Position numbers and translations under genes: made by a program
Source of the DNA: Acidimicrobiia bacterium
GTDB lineage: Bacteria > Actinomycetota > Acidimicrobiia > Spongiisociales > UBA11373
Assembly: GCA_040878325.1 (NCBI GenBank)
Contig: JBBDMM010000006.1
Location: 246,015 to 306,283 of the forward strand
Reading direction: 5' to 3'
Length of the DNA: 60,269 bases
In this document: positions 1 to 9,001 of the stretch, piece after piece
Layout: every line of letters starts with the position of its first letter
Numbering within the stretch: the first letter of the stretch is position 1
The notes under the pieces: model-generated
What the model saw: the letters and a program-made list of their open reading frames with translations, nothing else
Databases searched by the model: none
Told to the model about the DNA's origin: nothing

Positions 1-88
1 CCAGCCCCTGCCAGAGGGAACAAGGACCAGCCGTGCGACTCCAACTGTCGGTTGCAATTGTGGCATCTACCGAGGGGGTAATCGCCAC

Positions 89-547
89 TCACCGTCGTGA
101 ACTGAAGAACTCCTCCAGGAGTGCCGCCGAATCCTCGCCCAGGACGCCGGCGACGAGTTCGACCCGGTGATTGAGGCGGGCGTCCTGGGGGATGTTGTAC
201 AGGCTCCAGGCACCGCCGGCCCGCAGGTCGGCTGCCCCGTAGACGATCCGCTCCACCCGCGCCCACACCGCCGCCATGGCGCACATCGGGCAGGGTTCGA
301 GGGTCACCACCAGCGTGTGCCCGGTGAGTCGCCAGTCGCCGGCGGCCCGCGACGCCGCCGAAAGAACCAGCATCTCGGCGTGGGCGGAGGCATCACCCAA
401 CTCCTCCCGACGATTGTGATCGGCAGCCACCACCGCCCCGGAGCCTTCGAGCAGCACCGCCCCGATGGGGACATCTCCGTGCTGTAAAGCGAGCCGCGCT
501 TCCCCGAGTGCATGGCGCATGGGGGTGGAATAGTTGGGCAGTGTCAT
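89..547 (-). CDS. tadA: tRNA adenosine(34) deaminase
   Basis: This is a 152-residue cytidine-deaminase-fold enzyme. It matches TadA, which converts A34 to inosine in the anticodon of tRNA-Arg(ACG). The zinc site is visible as HAE near residues 56-58 (His ligand and catalytic Glu) and PCPMC with Cys near 86 and 89. The length is close to E. coli TadA (167 aa). The open frame runs further upstream, but that part translates a tRNA gene and repeats, so I start at the ATG giving MTLPNYSTPM. No strong Shine-Dalgarno is seen. The likely substrate, tRNA-Arg(ACG), is encoded at 9230-9303. Confidence 0.93.
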   Translation of the reverse strand: MTLPNYSTPMRHALGEARLALQHGDVPIGAVLLEGSGAVVAADHNRREELGDASAHAEMLVLSAASRAAGDWRLTGHTLVVTLEPCPMCAMAAVWARVERIVYGAADLRAGGAWSLYNIPQDARLNHRVELVAGVLGEDSAALLEEFFSSRR

Positions 548-575
548 TGCCCAGGCTCCAAGGAGAGGGTCTCCT

Positions 576-634
576 CTGAGCGCCCCCTCCGTCTCGGCCT
601 GCGGCCGATCCACCTCCCCCTTCGGGGGAGGACG
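576..634. repeat. GC-rich double-hairpin repeat, copy 1
   Basis: Two perfect palindromes lie next to each other: TCGGCC/GGCCGA (594-608) and CTCCCCC/GGGGGAG with a TTC loop (614-630). The flanking text CGCCCCCTCCGTC and GAGGACGC recurs in the copies near 18.5, 36.0, 38.6, 41.9 and 55.8 kb. It sits between tadA and the tRNA fragment and has no coding potential. Confidence 0.75.
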
Positions 635-658
635 CGGAGGGAGAGGGATTTGAACCCT
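633..658 (-). repeat. Duplicated 3' end of tRNA-Ser
   Basis: These 26 bases are identical to 792-817, which is the T-arm, 3' acceptor strand and discriminator of the intact tRNA-Ser 159 bp away. No 5' half exists, so this is not a second tRNA. With adjacent bases (up to about 667) it can fold into a hairpin closed by CGCGGAG/CTCCGCG. Confidence 0.85.
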
Positions 659-743
659 TCTCCGCGGTGTCGAGAGGGTCGGGGATCCTCGTTCGCCAGG
701 TCCATGCGGAGCCGGGGAGTGTAGGAGGCGACGCGAGAAGGGG

Positions 744-777
744 CCGGTTTCGCCGCCGGTAAGGCGGCGAAGACCGG
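744..777 (-). terminator. Hairpin downstream of tRNA-Ser
   Basis: A 14-bp stem with one bulged G and a 5-nt loop starts 17 nt past the tRNA-Ser 3' end. It is a candidate terminator or processing signal, although no T-tract follows. Confidence 0.6.
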
Positions 778-793
778 GGAGCGGTGGTTTTCG

Positions 794-884
794 CGGAGGG
801 AGAGGGATTTGAACCCTCGTGGCGGCTTTCGCCGCCAACACGCTTTCCAGGCGTGCGCACTCGGCCGGACTATGCGATCCCTCC
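794..884 (-). tRNA. tRNA-Ser(GGA)
   Basis: This is a 91-nt class II tRNA. It has a 7-bp acceptor stem (GGAGGGA/TCCCTCC), discriminator G and anticodon loop CTGGAAA with anticodon GGA. The long variable arm forms a GGCGGC/GCCGCC hairpin, and the T-loop is TTCAAAT. CCA is not encoded. A copy of its 3' end lies downstream at 633-658. Confidence 0.95.
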
Positions 885-915
885 TGGTGGCCTGGGAGTG
901 TAGGTCGGCCCCGGG

Positions 916-2583
916 TCAGGCCCCGATCCACTCTCCGACGAGGTCAGCGAGAAGGTCGAGGGGAACGGGACCGTTCTCCAGCACCGTGTCGTGATAGTCC
1001 TTGATGTCGAACCGACTGCCCATCGCCTGCTTCGCGTGTTCCCGGAGGCGGAACAACTCGCGCTGGCCGACCTTGTATGCCAGCGCCTGCCCGACGTACC
1101 CGATGTACCGATCCACCTCGTTGACGATGTTGTTGGGCGCTTGGGGGGAGTTCTTCATGAAGTAGTCGATCGCCTGCTGGCGGCTCCACCCAAGGGCGTG
1201 GAGTCCGGTGTCTGCCACCAAGCGCCCCGCCCGCCAGGAATCGAACGACAGGATGCCCATCCGCTCCAGGTCACCCGAGTACAGGCCCATCTCGTCGGAG
1301 AGCCGCTCGGTATACAGACCCCAGCCCTCGGTGTAGACGGTCACGTTGCCGTTGCGCCGGAAGGTGGGCACCCCTTCGAGTTCCTGGGCGATGGCGATCT
1401 GGAGGTGGTGTCCGGGGATGCTCTCGTGGAATGCGAGCGCCTCGGACTCGAACCGGGTGCGCGTCGTCGGCTCGGTGAGATTGATGAAGAAGATCCCCGG
1501 GCGGCTCTGGTCGTCGGCGGGAGGGAAGTAGTACGCCAGCGTGGCGTCGGCCGCCCCGATGTCGGGGATCGGCTGCACCATGCATGGCGCTTCGGGCAGG
1601 CGGCCGAACCACTGAGGGATTGCTTCGCGGGCGCGGGCCAGGGCGTCTTCGGCGGCCTGGTGCACCTGGTCCGCCGTTTTGAAACGGAGGGCGGGGTCGC
1701 TACGCAGTCGGTCATAGATGGTCGGTACGTCGGTGGTGCCGAGGACGGGACCGCCGAGCGCCCGATACTCGTCCTCGAGTGAGGCGACCTCGTCCAATCC
1801 GATCTGGTGCAGGTCGCGCGGGTCGAGTTCGAGAGTGGTGTAGCGCTTGACGGCCCGTCGATAGATCTCTTCGCCGTCGGGCAGCCAGCAAACGCCCGAC
1901 TTCTCCGGCGGCCGGCCGTGGGGGAGGATGTCGGCGGCGATGCCATCGCGGTATCGGGCGAAGGCGGGTCTGACCACCTCGCGCACCTGTTCGATCATCT
2001 CGACGCGCCAGTCGTCGGCGTCCATCTCTTCGGGGAGGGAGATCTGCATGAAGGCATCGGCGGTGAGCGGCGACTCCAGGTACGCGTCGATCTGCTTCAG
2101 CACCTTCTCGATCGCCACCTGCGGTGGGGTCCGTCCGTTGGCTACACCCTCGCGGTGCCGCTGCAGGGCCTGGTCGAATAGGAGGCCGGTCTTCGATGCC
2201 TTCCCCAGGAAGGCATTCGCCTGCTCGGCGTTGTTGGCCCGAAGTTGCGACACGCCCTGGATCACATCCATATGGACTCCGAGCATCGGGTCGACCATGA
2301 ACTCGGGCATCCGGGAACGCAGTCCGTCGGCCTGGGAGGCCGCTTCCGACAGCAGGACGTGCCGGGTGATCCGATCGTTCTTGTCGAGCCCGGTTGGGTC
2401 GACCGCCTTGGCCTGAATGACGATCGAGTCGAGATCGGCGGTGAGCGCCTCCTCGGCGCCGCGGGAGAGGTTCTCCACCTGGTCGTCGAAGCGATGATCG
2501 CCGAGCAGCGAGGCCCACAGGGGGCTGGCCTCCATGACCCGATCCCAGTAGCGGTCGGCCAGTTGCGAGAGCTGCTCGTTCAT
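916..2583 (-). CDS. DUF885 family putative metallopeptidase
   Basis: This 555-residue protein belongs to the DUF885 family, whose members are predicted zinc hydrolases; function is mostly untested. The family signature HESIPGHHLQ is at about residues 386-395, followed by a conserved YTEGWGLYTERL stretch that likely supplies a further Glu ligand. No signal peptide or membrane segment is visible, so it is probably cytoplasmic. The open frame extends 17 codons upstream. I chose the ATG giving MNEQLSQLAD because GGGGAAG precedes it at Shine-Dalgarno distance. It ends 31 bp from the tRNA-Ser gene on the same strand. Confidence 0.88.
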   Translation of the reverse strand: MNEQLSQLADRYWDRVMEASPLWASLLGDHRFDDQVENLSRGAEEALTADLDSIVIQAKAVDPTGLDKNDRITRHVLLSEAASQADGLRSRMPEFMVDPMLGVHMDVIQGVSQLRANNAEQANAFLGKASKTGLLFDQALQRHREGVANGRTPPQVAIEKVLKQIDAYLESPLTADAFMQISLPEEMDADDWRVEMIEQVREVVRPAFARYRDGIAADILPHGRPPEKSGVCWLPDGEEIYRRAVKRYTTLELDPRDLHQIGLDEVASLEDEYRALGGPVLGTTDVPTIYDRLRSDPALRFKTADQVHQAAEDALARAREAIPQWFGRLPEAPCMVQPIPDIGAADATLAYYFPPADDQSRPGIFFINLTEPTTRTRFESEALAFHESIPGHHLQIAIAQELEGVPTFRRNGNVTVYTEGWGLYTERLSDEMGLYSGDLERMGILSFDSWRAGRLVADTGLHALGWSRQQAIDYFMKNSPQAPNNIVNEVDRYIGYVGQALAYKVGQRELFRLREHAKQAMGSRFDIKDYHDTVLENGPVPLDLLADLVGEWIGA

Positions 2584-2828
2584 GCTTCCCCGTTCGTAGG
2601 CCCGCCGAACGATAGGGGGGTGAAGACGAGCCACTGCCGCCGGACCCGGGGATTCCGCCGGACCGGCCAGCGGCCAGCACGCCAGACCCTTCGCCCTCCC
2701 GTCACTGGCTGGGCCGTGGCGTGATGGAGAATCTCATCGGGGGGATTTCTTGGAAACGACTGCCAAACGGCTAACGATGTCCGCCAAAAATGCCGATCTA
2801 CTTGGGGTAGTAGTCCTCTAGCTAGAAG

Positions 2829-3866
2829 GTGCTCATCACGCGAGTTTTCAACGGCTCTACGAGAGTCAACCGAGACAGGCCCAAGGTCGGGCTGGTCGCG
2901 GTCGCAGCAATGACGATTGCCCTGCTCATGGTCCCCTTCATGGCGTGGGCGGCGGAGCCCGTCGGCCTTGGCGTAGCGAACAGCTTCGCCGTTCTCGCCG
3001 GCACCACCATCACCAACACCGGGGGCACGACCATCAACGGTGATGTCGGCCTCCATGATGGAACCGAGACTCCCGGATTCGACGAGGTCACGTTGAACGG
3101 CGAACTCTTTGTGGCCGACGACGAAGCTTTGGCAGCGAAGAACGCGCTCACCTCGGCCTACCTCGACGCCGCGGGACGGACACCTGACAATGCCACCCTC
3201 GGTTCGGAACTCGGTGCAACCACGGTCTTCGGCGGGGTGTACGCGTCCGGCAGCGGAGCATTCGAGATCAATGGGGCCGTGACGCTCGACGCGCAAGGTG
3301 ACCCAGACACCGTGTGGATATTCCAGATGGCCTCGTCGCTCACGACAGGCGCGGGCAGTTCGGTGGTTCTCACCAATGGTGCTCAGGCGTGCAACGTCTA
3401 CTGGCAGGTCGGGAGCTCGGCAGATCTGTTCTCCAACACGACCTTCCGCGGGACCATCCTTGCTCTCACCTCCATCAACCTGCAGAACGGTGTGTCGATC
3501 TCAGGAAGGGCGCTGGCGCGTAACGGCGCGGTGACGATGGACACCAACACGATCACCCAGGTTGGCTGTGCTGCTCCTGTTGAAGCCACTACTACGACGA
3601 CGACGGTGGCCGCCACCACGACGACCACCGCGGCTCCGGCCGCCACGACCAGCACCACCGTGGCACCTGTGACGACCTCGACTACGTCGGGCATCGATGT
3701 GTTGGTGACTCCGACGATCCCGTTCCCAGAAGGCGGGGCGCAGACGGGTGGGAGCCCGACATCGGGCACCCCGGACATGACGCTCGTTGTGGTCGGAGCC
3801 GTATTGCTCGCCTCCGCGGCCGGCGTATTCGGCTGGCGCATGCACTCGATCCGACGCAACTCGTAG
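2829..3866 (+). CDS. Secreted DUF3494 (ice-binding-like) protein with C-terminal anchor
   Basis: This 345-residue protein has an N-terminal signal segment (about residues 20-42, ending AWA) and a DUF3494 domain (about 48-250), the beta-solenoid of bacterial ice-binding proteins. Typical motifs include FAVLAGTTITNTGGTTINGD, GAVTLDAQGDPDTVWIFQ and FRGTILALTSINL. A Thr-rich, low-complexity linker follows, then TGGSPTSG, a hydrophobic segment and a basic tail. That end resembles a sortase sorting signal, and a sortase gene follows 12 nt later. DUF3494 proteins also act as adhesins, so ice binding is not proven. The GTG start is uncertain; an in-frame ATG at 2910 would leave a poor signal peptide. 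A paralogue is at 31339-32238. Confidence 0.85.
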   Translation: MLITRVFNGSTRVNRDRPKVGLVAVAAMTIALLMVPFMAWAAEPVGLGVANSFAVLAGTTITNTGGTTINGDVGLHDGTETPGFDEVTLNGELFVADDEALAAKNALTSAYLDAAGRTPDNATLGSELGATTVFGGVYASGSGAFEINGAVTLDAQGDPDTVWIFQMASSLTTGAGSSVVLTNGAQACNVYWQVGSSADLFSNTTFRGTILALTSINLQNGVSISGRALARNGAVTMDTNTITQVGCAAPVEATTTTTTVAATTTTTAAPAATTSTTVAPVTTSTTSGIDVLVTPTIPFPEGGAQTGGSPTSGTPDMTLVVVGAVLLASAAGVFGWRMHSIRRNS

Positions 3867-3878
3867 ACCGAGCCTCAG

Positions 3879-4622
3879 TTGAAGTCCACCTCGATCGGCT
3901 CCAGCCGCCGCCAGACCTTCATGGCGGCGGCTGCTGCCGTGATGGCTGTGACCGGGGTGATCGCGATCGTGTTGGCGATGCAGACCTCGGAGCACCAGGC
4001 CCCACAACCTCCGGATGACGCGTTCGGAGTCGTCGGGTCGTGGCGGGAGGTCCCGGCGCAGGTTGGGGCGGTCACGACCCCCGATCCGACTTCGGTCACC
4101 AGCACCCCGGTCGTCGCTGAGCCCTATGAGATCCCGTCGTCGCCACCGATCGCTATCGAGATTCCGGCGATCGAGGCCCACTCCACCCTTCAATACCTCG
4201 GCTTGACTCCCGACGGCGCCCTCGAGGTCCCGAAGTCACCGCGGTACCACGAGGCCGCTTGGTACAAGTATTCGTCGGAGCCGGGTTCGCCCGGCCCGGC
4301 GGTGATCCTGGGCCACGTCGACTCGGTCTCGGACGGCCGCTCGATCTTCTACCACCTGGGCGCCGTGCGTCCGGGCGACGAGATCCTCATCACTCGAAGC
4401 GACGGGCTGATAGCGGTCTTCGTCGTCGATGGTGTCCGCAGCTACCCGAAGGACCACTTCCCGACCTTCCTCGTCTACGGCCCCACCGAAGGATCGACGC
4501 TGCGGGTGATCACCTGTGGCGGCCGGTGGGACCGCTACGCGAACAGTTTCGAGGAGAACATCGTGGTGTTCGCCTCATTGACCGGCTTTCGGGAGACCCC
4601 GCTCCACTCCATCGTCAGCTGA
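3879..4622 (+). CDS. Class F sortase
   Basis: This 247-residue membrane-anchored transpeptidase has an N-terminal signal anchor (about residues 14-34 after SSRRQ), a Pro/Thr-rich spacer and a sortase domain. The catalytic His is in VILGHVDS (about 146) and the catalytic Cys in LRVITCGG (about 213); an Arg follows in the same loop. Class F sortases are typical of Actinomycetota. It lies 12 nt after the DUF3494 gene and so probably anchors that protein. The TTG start at 3879 keeps the basic N-terminus; the next ATG (3921) would remove it. The gene at 32251-32889 is a paralogue. Confidence 0.88.
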   Translation: MKSTSIGSSRRQTFMAAAAAVMAVTGVIAIVLAMQTSEHQAPQPPDDAFGVVGSWREVPAQVGAVTTPDPTSVTSTPVVAEPYEIPSSPPIAIEIPAIEAHSTLQYLGLTPDGALEVPKSPRYHEAAWYKYSSEPGSPGPAVILGHVDSVSDGRSIFYHLGAVRPGDEILITRSDGLIAVFVVDGVRSYPKDHFPTFLVYGPTEGSTLRVITCGGRWDRYANSFEENIVVFASLTGFRETPLHSIVS

Positions 4623-4650
4623 GGGGCGGCTTCCACTCACCCCGAACTGG

Positions 4651-5028
4651 TCATTGAGCGTCGGTCGGCAGATCATCCGGAAACAGCGGCCGCGGCCGCC
4701 CCCGGTGCCACCGGTCGGTCGTTTCGCTGTCGCACGCCGGACAAAGGTGAACCGTTCGGATTCCCACGATCGACAGTTGGGTGCCGCGCGATTTCTCGAC
4801 GATCGCCAGAGGCACCGGCTGGAGGTCTCCGCCTCCGCACCGCGAGCAGCGGGGATCGGTCGAACGCTCCCAGGTGATCCCGCAAGTACCCCAGGTGACG
4901 GCGATCGAATCCCCCAAAGGCACACCCTTCAGGTCACTCGTCTCGCCGCATGACGGACATTCGATGTCGATAGCCAAGGGCACCCCGCGCTTGGGCCACT
5001 GAGACTGCCGGTAACCGTAGCCCGCCAC
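4651..5028 (-). CDS. Zinc-ribbon protein of unknown function
   Basis: A 125-residue protein with three CxxC knuckles (CPSC about 24-27, CSRC about 61-64, CPAC about 97-100) and an isolated Cys in GTCGITW. The spacing suggests two structural zinc sites. I do not recognise a named family. The gene lies tail to tail with the sortase gene (28 bp gap). The GTG start at 5028 is uncertain; an in-frame GTG 15 codons later, giving MPLAIDIECPSC, is also possible. Confidence 0.6.
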   Translation of the reverse strand: MAGYGYRQSQWPKRGVPLAIDIECPSCGETSDLKGVPLGDSIAVTWGTCGITWERSTDPRCSRCGGGDLQPVPLAIVEKSRGTQLSIVGIRTVHLCPACDSETTDRWHRGRPRPLFPDDLPTDAQ

Positions 5029-5088
5029 TGATCGGTGATCCGTCTCGATCGGGTTACACGGGCAACGGTGGTGGCGGGCAACCGCTCC

Positions 5089-6660
5089 TCAGAGCCCAAT
5101 GATCGAGTCGAGCACGATGTCCGGATGGTCGCGTCGGGTCACGTTGAGCATATTTTCGCTCGGGAAGAGAGCCAGGAGCGTGCCGTCACGCCTCTCAGCG
5201 ACCTCGACCCCCCTCTGGGCCGAGGCCGCCGCCCGTCCCGCTTCATTGGTGCGGCGAGCCAGCCGGTAGGGCACGGGGTCCAACCTCACCTTCGCTCCGA
5301 ACTCTGCCTCCAAGCGAAACACCGCCACCTCGAACTGCATCTCGCCCACCGCGCCGAGTATCGGTTCTCGTTCCCCGCGGTCCCGGGTGTGCAGCGCCTG
5401 GATCACTCCCTCATCGTCGAGTTGGGCGATTCCCCGACGGAACTGCTTGTAGCGGGAAGTGTCGAGGTTGCGGGCGAGCCGGAAATGCTCGGGGGCGAAG
5501 GTGGGCAAGGTCCTGAATTGCGCCTTTCCGTCGATGCTGAGACTGTCGCCGATCGTGAGGTCGGAGGCGTTTACCAGTCCGACGATGTCACCGGGATATG
5601 CGATGTCCACGGTGTCGCGCTCGCGGCCGAACATCTGATGGGCGTACTTGGTGGTCGTGCTGCGACCGGTTCGATGATTGATGAGCGCGCCGCCTCGTTC
5701 AAAGCGTCCCGAGCACACCCTCATGAATGCAATGCGATCTCGATGGCGCGTGTCGAGGTTCGCCTGGATCTTGAAGATGAATCCGGCAAGGGGGGCGTCG
5801 AGCGAGCGGGCGCGTCCGTCTCGCTCGATCTGAGGCGTCGGTGTCGGGGCCATTTCCGCAATGGCATCGAGCAGCAGGCGCACGCCAAAGTTCCACAGGG
5901 CGGATCCGAAGAACACGGGCGTCGAAACACCGCTGAGGAATCTCTCCCGGTCGTGGTCCGCGCCGACTCCGGCGAGTACCGCCAACTCCTGCTCGGCCTC
6001 GTGCCGGTGCGGCGATCCAGCGATCGCCTCGAGGGTGGTTTGCTCCTCGGCGCCGATGTGAGCACCGCGGGCAGTGCGCTCGAACTGCCAGAACGAACCG
6101 TCACGGCGGTCGACCACGCCCTCGAAATCGGTGCCGTTGCCGACCGGCCAAGTCACCGGCGTCGCCGCCATCCGCAGCTGTCTCTCGATGTCGTCGATCA
6201 ACTCGAGAGGAGCCATCCCAAATCGATCGACCTTGTTGATGAAGGTGATCAGCGGAATTCCCCTCGCTTGAGCCACCTGGAACAGCTTCAGGGTCTGGGA
6301 CTCGACGCCTTTGGCGGCGTCGAGGACAATCACCGCTGCGTCAACGGCGGAGACCACCCGATAGGTGTCCTCCGAGAAGTCCCGGTGGCCGGGGGTGTCG
6401 AGGAGGTTGAACAGCACCCCGTCGTGCTCGAATCGCAACACGGTGGAGCTGATCGAGATACCTCGCTGCCTCTCGAGTTCCATCCAATCGGACGAGACAT
6501 CACGTTGGACCCCGGCGCGTGCTCGAACCGCGCCCGCCTCCACGATCGCCCCGGAGTAGAGGAGCAGTTTCTCGGTCAGCGTGGTCTTGCCGGCGTCGGG
6601 GTGGGAGATGATGGCGAAGGTGCGCCGCCGCGCCGCTTCGGAAGCGATGGCGTCGGTCAT
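5089..6660 (-). CDS. prfC: Peptide chain release factor 3
   Basis: RF3 is a translational GTPase that recycles RF1/RF2 from the ribosome after peptide release. This 523-residue protein has the G1 loop SHPDAGKTT, the switch region QRGISISSTV, G3 DTPGH and G4 NKVD, followed by RF3-type domains II and III. The arrangement (no domain IV) separates it from EF-G. The reading frame begins with a GTG nine codons earlier; I prefer the ATG giving MTDAIASEAARRRTFAI, which matches the family start. It stands alone between unrelated genes. Confidence 0.93.
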   Translation of the reverse strand: MTDAIASEAARRRTFAIISHPDAGKTTLTEKLLLYSGAIVEAGAVRARAGVQRDVSSDWMELERQRGISISSTVLRFEHDGVLFNLLDTPGHRDFSEDTYRVVSAVDAAVIVLDAAKGVESQTLKLFQVAQARGIPLITFINKVDRFGMAPLELIDDIERQLRMAATPVTWPVGNGTDFEGVVDRRDGSFWQFERTARGAHIGAEEQTTLEAIAGSPHRHEAEQELAVLAGVGADHDRERFLSGVSTPVFFGSALWNFGVRLLLDAIAEMAPTPTPQIERDGRARSLDAPLAGFIFKIQANLDTRHRDRIAFMRVCSGRFERGGALINHRTGRSTTTKYAHQMFGRERDTVDIAYPGDIVGLVNASDLTIGDSLSIDGKAQFRTLPTFAPEHFRLARNLDTSRYKQFRRGIAQLDDEGVIQALHTRDRGEREPILGAVGEMQFEVAVFRLEAEFGAKVRLDPVPYRLARRTNEAGRAAASAQRGVEVAERRDGTLLALFPSENMLNVTRRDHPDIVLDSIIGL

Positions 6661-6799
6661 GGCCGCCGTCCGATGGGGCAGTGACACACGACGGGGGAGG
6701 GGTGGGGAAGCGCGATGATCTCGGTCCTGTCTCGAGCGGACCGCTTGGCGGCCGTCAGCCGAATCTACTGCGGTCCGATGGGTTGCCGAACTCGGCCCC

Positions 6800-8977
6800 T
6801 CAATGGGTGGCGTTCGGATTCACGCCACGCCCCTCGAGCCACTGGGTGAGTGCTGGCAGAGCCGCCTCGTAGCCTCGCTGGGAGACGCTGATTGGATCCT
6901 CGAAATCGAGCATCGAGACTCCACTGATGTCGAGCTCGAGGTAGAAGTCGGCAAGGCCCGAAGCGAGCTGGCGGTTCCGCTCCCGCATCGACGCGGTGAT
7001 CATCGAGCGCATCAGCACCGCCGAGATCCGGGGATAGCCGGGACTCTTCTTGCGCAGCTTGGAGCGGAGCGCCGACCAACCCGACACCGAGAGCCCGTAG
7101 TCATGGCGGGCCCTGGGCCCTGCCGGCGGAGCCACGTCGGCCGCGATCACCAGACCCCCCGGTGACATCTCGCGGGCGATGTCGATCGGCATGTTGTTCA
7201 GCACGCCGCCATCGATCAATAGCTGGTCTTCGAACGGGACCGGGGGCATCACCCCGGGAATGGCGGTGGTGGCTCGAATCGCCAACACCACCGATCCACG
7301 GCGGTGGAGGTGGATGCGCGACGCAGTCAGGTTCGTCGACACGCAGAAGTACGTGAGCCACAGGTCCTCGATCTCGCGGTCCCTCCAGGTGTTCTCGGCT
7401 TCGCCGGCAATCCGCTTTCCCTTGACGAGGGATACGAAGGGCAGCGTGTAGTCGAGGACGCGCATGAAGCTCTTGCGAGCCCATTCGGTGGCTTCGTCGG
7501 CTGTGAACCCTTCGGCCACTGTGGCCGCGATCACTCCGCCGATCGAGGTACCGCCCACGATGTCGATGGGGATGCCGAGTTCGTTCATCGCGCGGACCAC
7601 ACCCAGGTGAGCAAACCCCCGGCCACCGCCGCCGCCGAAGACCAGTGCGTTCGCCTTGCCGACAGCGACCCGGGCGACACGAGCGAGATCCTGATCGGAC
7701 CCGTCTTCGACATTGATGACCTGGTCGCCCGAGAACAGGTCGCGGATCTTTGCCGAACCCGTCGGTGGTGAGGCTCGGGACGGCCGCATGACCACGACCG
7801 TGCGATCGAGGCCGGGTCGGCAGCCCGCGAGCAATCGTTCGAGATGCTCCACCTCGGCCGCCGTGGGGTCGTCGGGGGTGATGACGAGCAACCGATCGGC
7901 CATTCCCAGTGCCCGGCGCGACCAGGGGCCGGGCTCGGGGCCCAGTTCGAGGACCAGGTGATCGGTCTCGAGCTCGAAGTCCTGCACCAACCGGGAGACC
8001 CGGATTCCACCGATCTCCCCGCGCGCCGAGTCGAAGATTCCGGGAGTGTCGAGGAGGGCGTCGACACGTTGTGGCCAGAGGCGATAGGTACGGCCGTGAC
8101 GGTCGAGTTCGTGCTTGATGACCTTGACCACAGCTTCGGCGTCGAGCCGTGGCGAGATAGCGAGGGCGAGAACGGTGCTGGGCGGGGCGTCACGGGCAAC
8201 GTCCTCGGCCCGGGCGACAGCGCGGAGACAGAGCTCGAACATCATCCGCGGCTGGCTGGTGACCAGTTGGTTGAACGCCTTTTCGTCCATCCGCGCCACC
8301 ACGGTGTCGCGCGCCGCGGTCAAGGTCGCCCCACGGGGGGTTTGCCCCATGAGGCCGAGTTCCCCGACGAATTCCCCCCGGCCCGCCTCGCCGATGCGAA
8401 CCTCGTTGGGTGCGGTTCCTCTTGTCGCCGTGAGGCGACCTCGTACCACCACGTAGACCGCGTCCGACGCGTCGCCCTCTTTGAAGAGCACTGTTCCCTG
8501 CTCGAGCTTGAGCCATTGGACCGACTGGCAGGTCGACATCAGGGCCTCGTCGTCGTCGATCGCGAAATGGTCTGCGAGGAGCGACGCCAGTTCGGCGTAC
8601 TCGGCACGCTGCACCGCCAGTTCGGCGAGGTGGTGGGAGAGGTCGGGGTTCGCGTCCAGGATCTGCTGGAAGGCGGAGGTCGGGTAGGCGATCAGCTCGG
8701 CGCGGGTTCGGGCGGACACGGTGACCGACCTCACTCCGCCGCCAAAGTGGGCCATCTCGCCGACAACTGCTCCTGGCTCGTCCACGATCGCGAGGAGAGA
8801 CCGGTCGGCGGTCATGGTGCGCGAGACGGTGAGCGACCCTTCGACCAGCACAAACACCGTGTCGGCCGTGTCTCCCCGCCGCATCAGGATCTCACCGGGC
8901 TCGAGGGAGAGGCGAGAGGTGTTGGTGCCCTCCACCTGGGCACCGTCGATCAACACTCGGAGAGAAGGGTTCACCAC
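6800..8977 (-). CDS. cNMP-binding-domain patatin-like phospholipase (NTE family)
   Basis: A 725-residue protein. It has two cyclic-nucleotide-binding domains (about 15-135 and 150-275), a middle region (285-445) and a patatin hydrolase domain (about 447-690). The patatin part shows the oxyanion loop GGGGGRGFAHLG, nucleophile GTSIG (Ser about 478) and DGG (Asp about 589), the Ser/Asp dyad of neuropathy-target-esterase-like enzymes. Mycobacterial Rv2565 is a relative. It likely hydrolyses (lyso)phospholipids at the membrane; control by cAMP is inferred only from the domains. The start is the first of two GTG codons: TAGGTT lies 7 nt upstream, fitting a leaderless transcript. The longer open frame upstream is tRNA sequence. 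Confidence 0.9.
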   Translation of the reverse strand: MVNPSLRVLIDGAQVEGTNTSRLSLEPGEILMRRGDTADTVFVLVEGSLTVSRTMTADRSLLAIVDEPGAVVGEMAHFGGGVRSVTVSARTRAELIAYPTSAFQQILDANPDLSHHLAELAVQRAEYAELASLLADHFAIDDDEALMSTCQSVQWLKLEQGTVLFKEGDASDAVYVVVRGRLTATRGTAPNEVRIGEAGRGEFVGELGLMGQTPRGATLTAARDTVVARMDEKAFNQLVTSQPRMMFELCLRAVARAEDVARDAPPSTVLALAISPRLDAEAVVKVIKHELDRHGRTYRLWPQRVDALLDTPGIFDSARGEIGGIRVSRLVQDFELETDHLVLELGPEPGPWSRRALGMADRLLVITPDDPTAAEVEHLERLLAGCRPGLDRTVVVMRPSRASPPTGSAKIRDLFSGDQVINVEDGSDQDLARVARVAVGKANALVFGGGGGRGFAHLGVVRAMNELGIPIDIVGGTSIGGVIAATVAEGFTADEATEWARKSFMRVLDYTLPFVSLVKGKRIAGEAENTWRDREIEDLWLTYFCVSTNLTASRIHLHRRGSVVLAIRATTAIPGVMPPVPFEDQLLIDGGVLNNMPIDIAREMSPGGLVIAADVAPPAGPRARHDYGLSVSGWSALRSKLRKKSPGYPRISAVLMRSMITASMRERNRQLASGLADFYLELDISGVSMLDFEDPISVSQRGYEAALPALTQWLEGRGVNPNATH

Positions 8978-9001
8978 GCCCGGCAACCTAGCCGAATAGA
9001 C

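Noticed and set aside
633-730. A second complete tRNA-Ser (or tRNA-Sec) gene downstream of tRNA-Ser
   Set aside because: Only the T-arm and 3' acceptor strand are present. No complementary 5' acceptor strand, D-arm or TCA anticodon arm can be found upstream on the minus strand.
89-931. A 280-residue version of TadA starting at 931
   Set aside because: The extra N-terminus translates the tRNA-Ser gene and its duplicate (the peptide VQIPLPPR appears twice) and has no homology to deaminases.
5035-6684. A 549-residue plus-strand ORF opposite prfC
   Set aside because: It mirrors a highly conserved GTPase gene and has no family features; long antisense ORFs are expected in GC-rich DNA.
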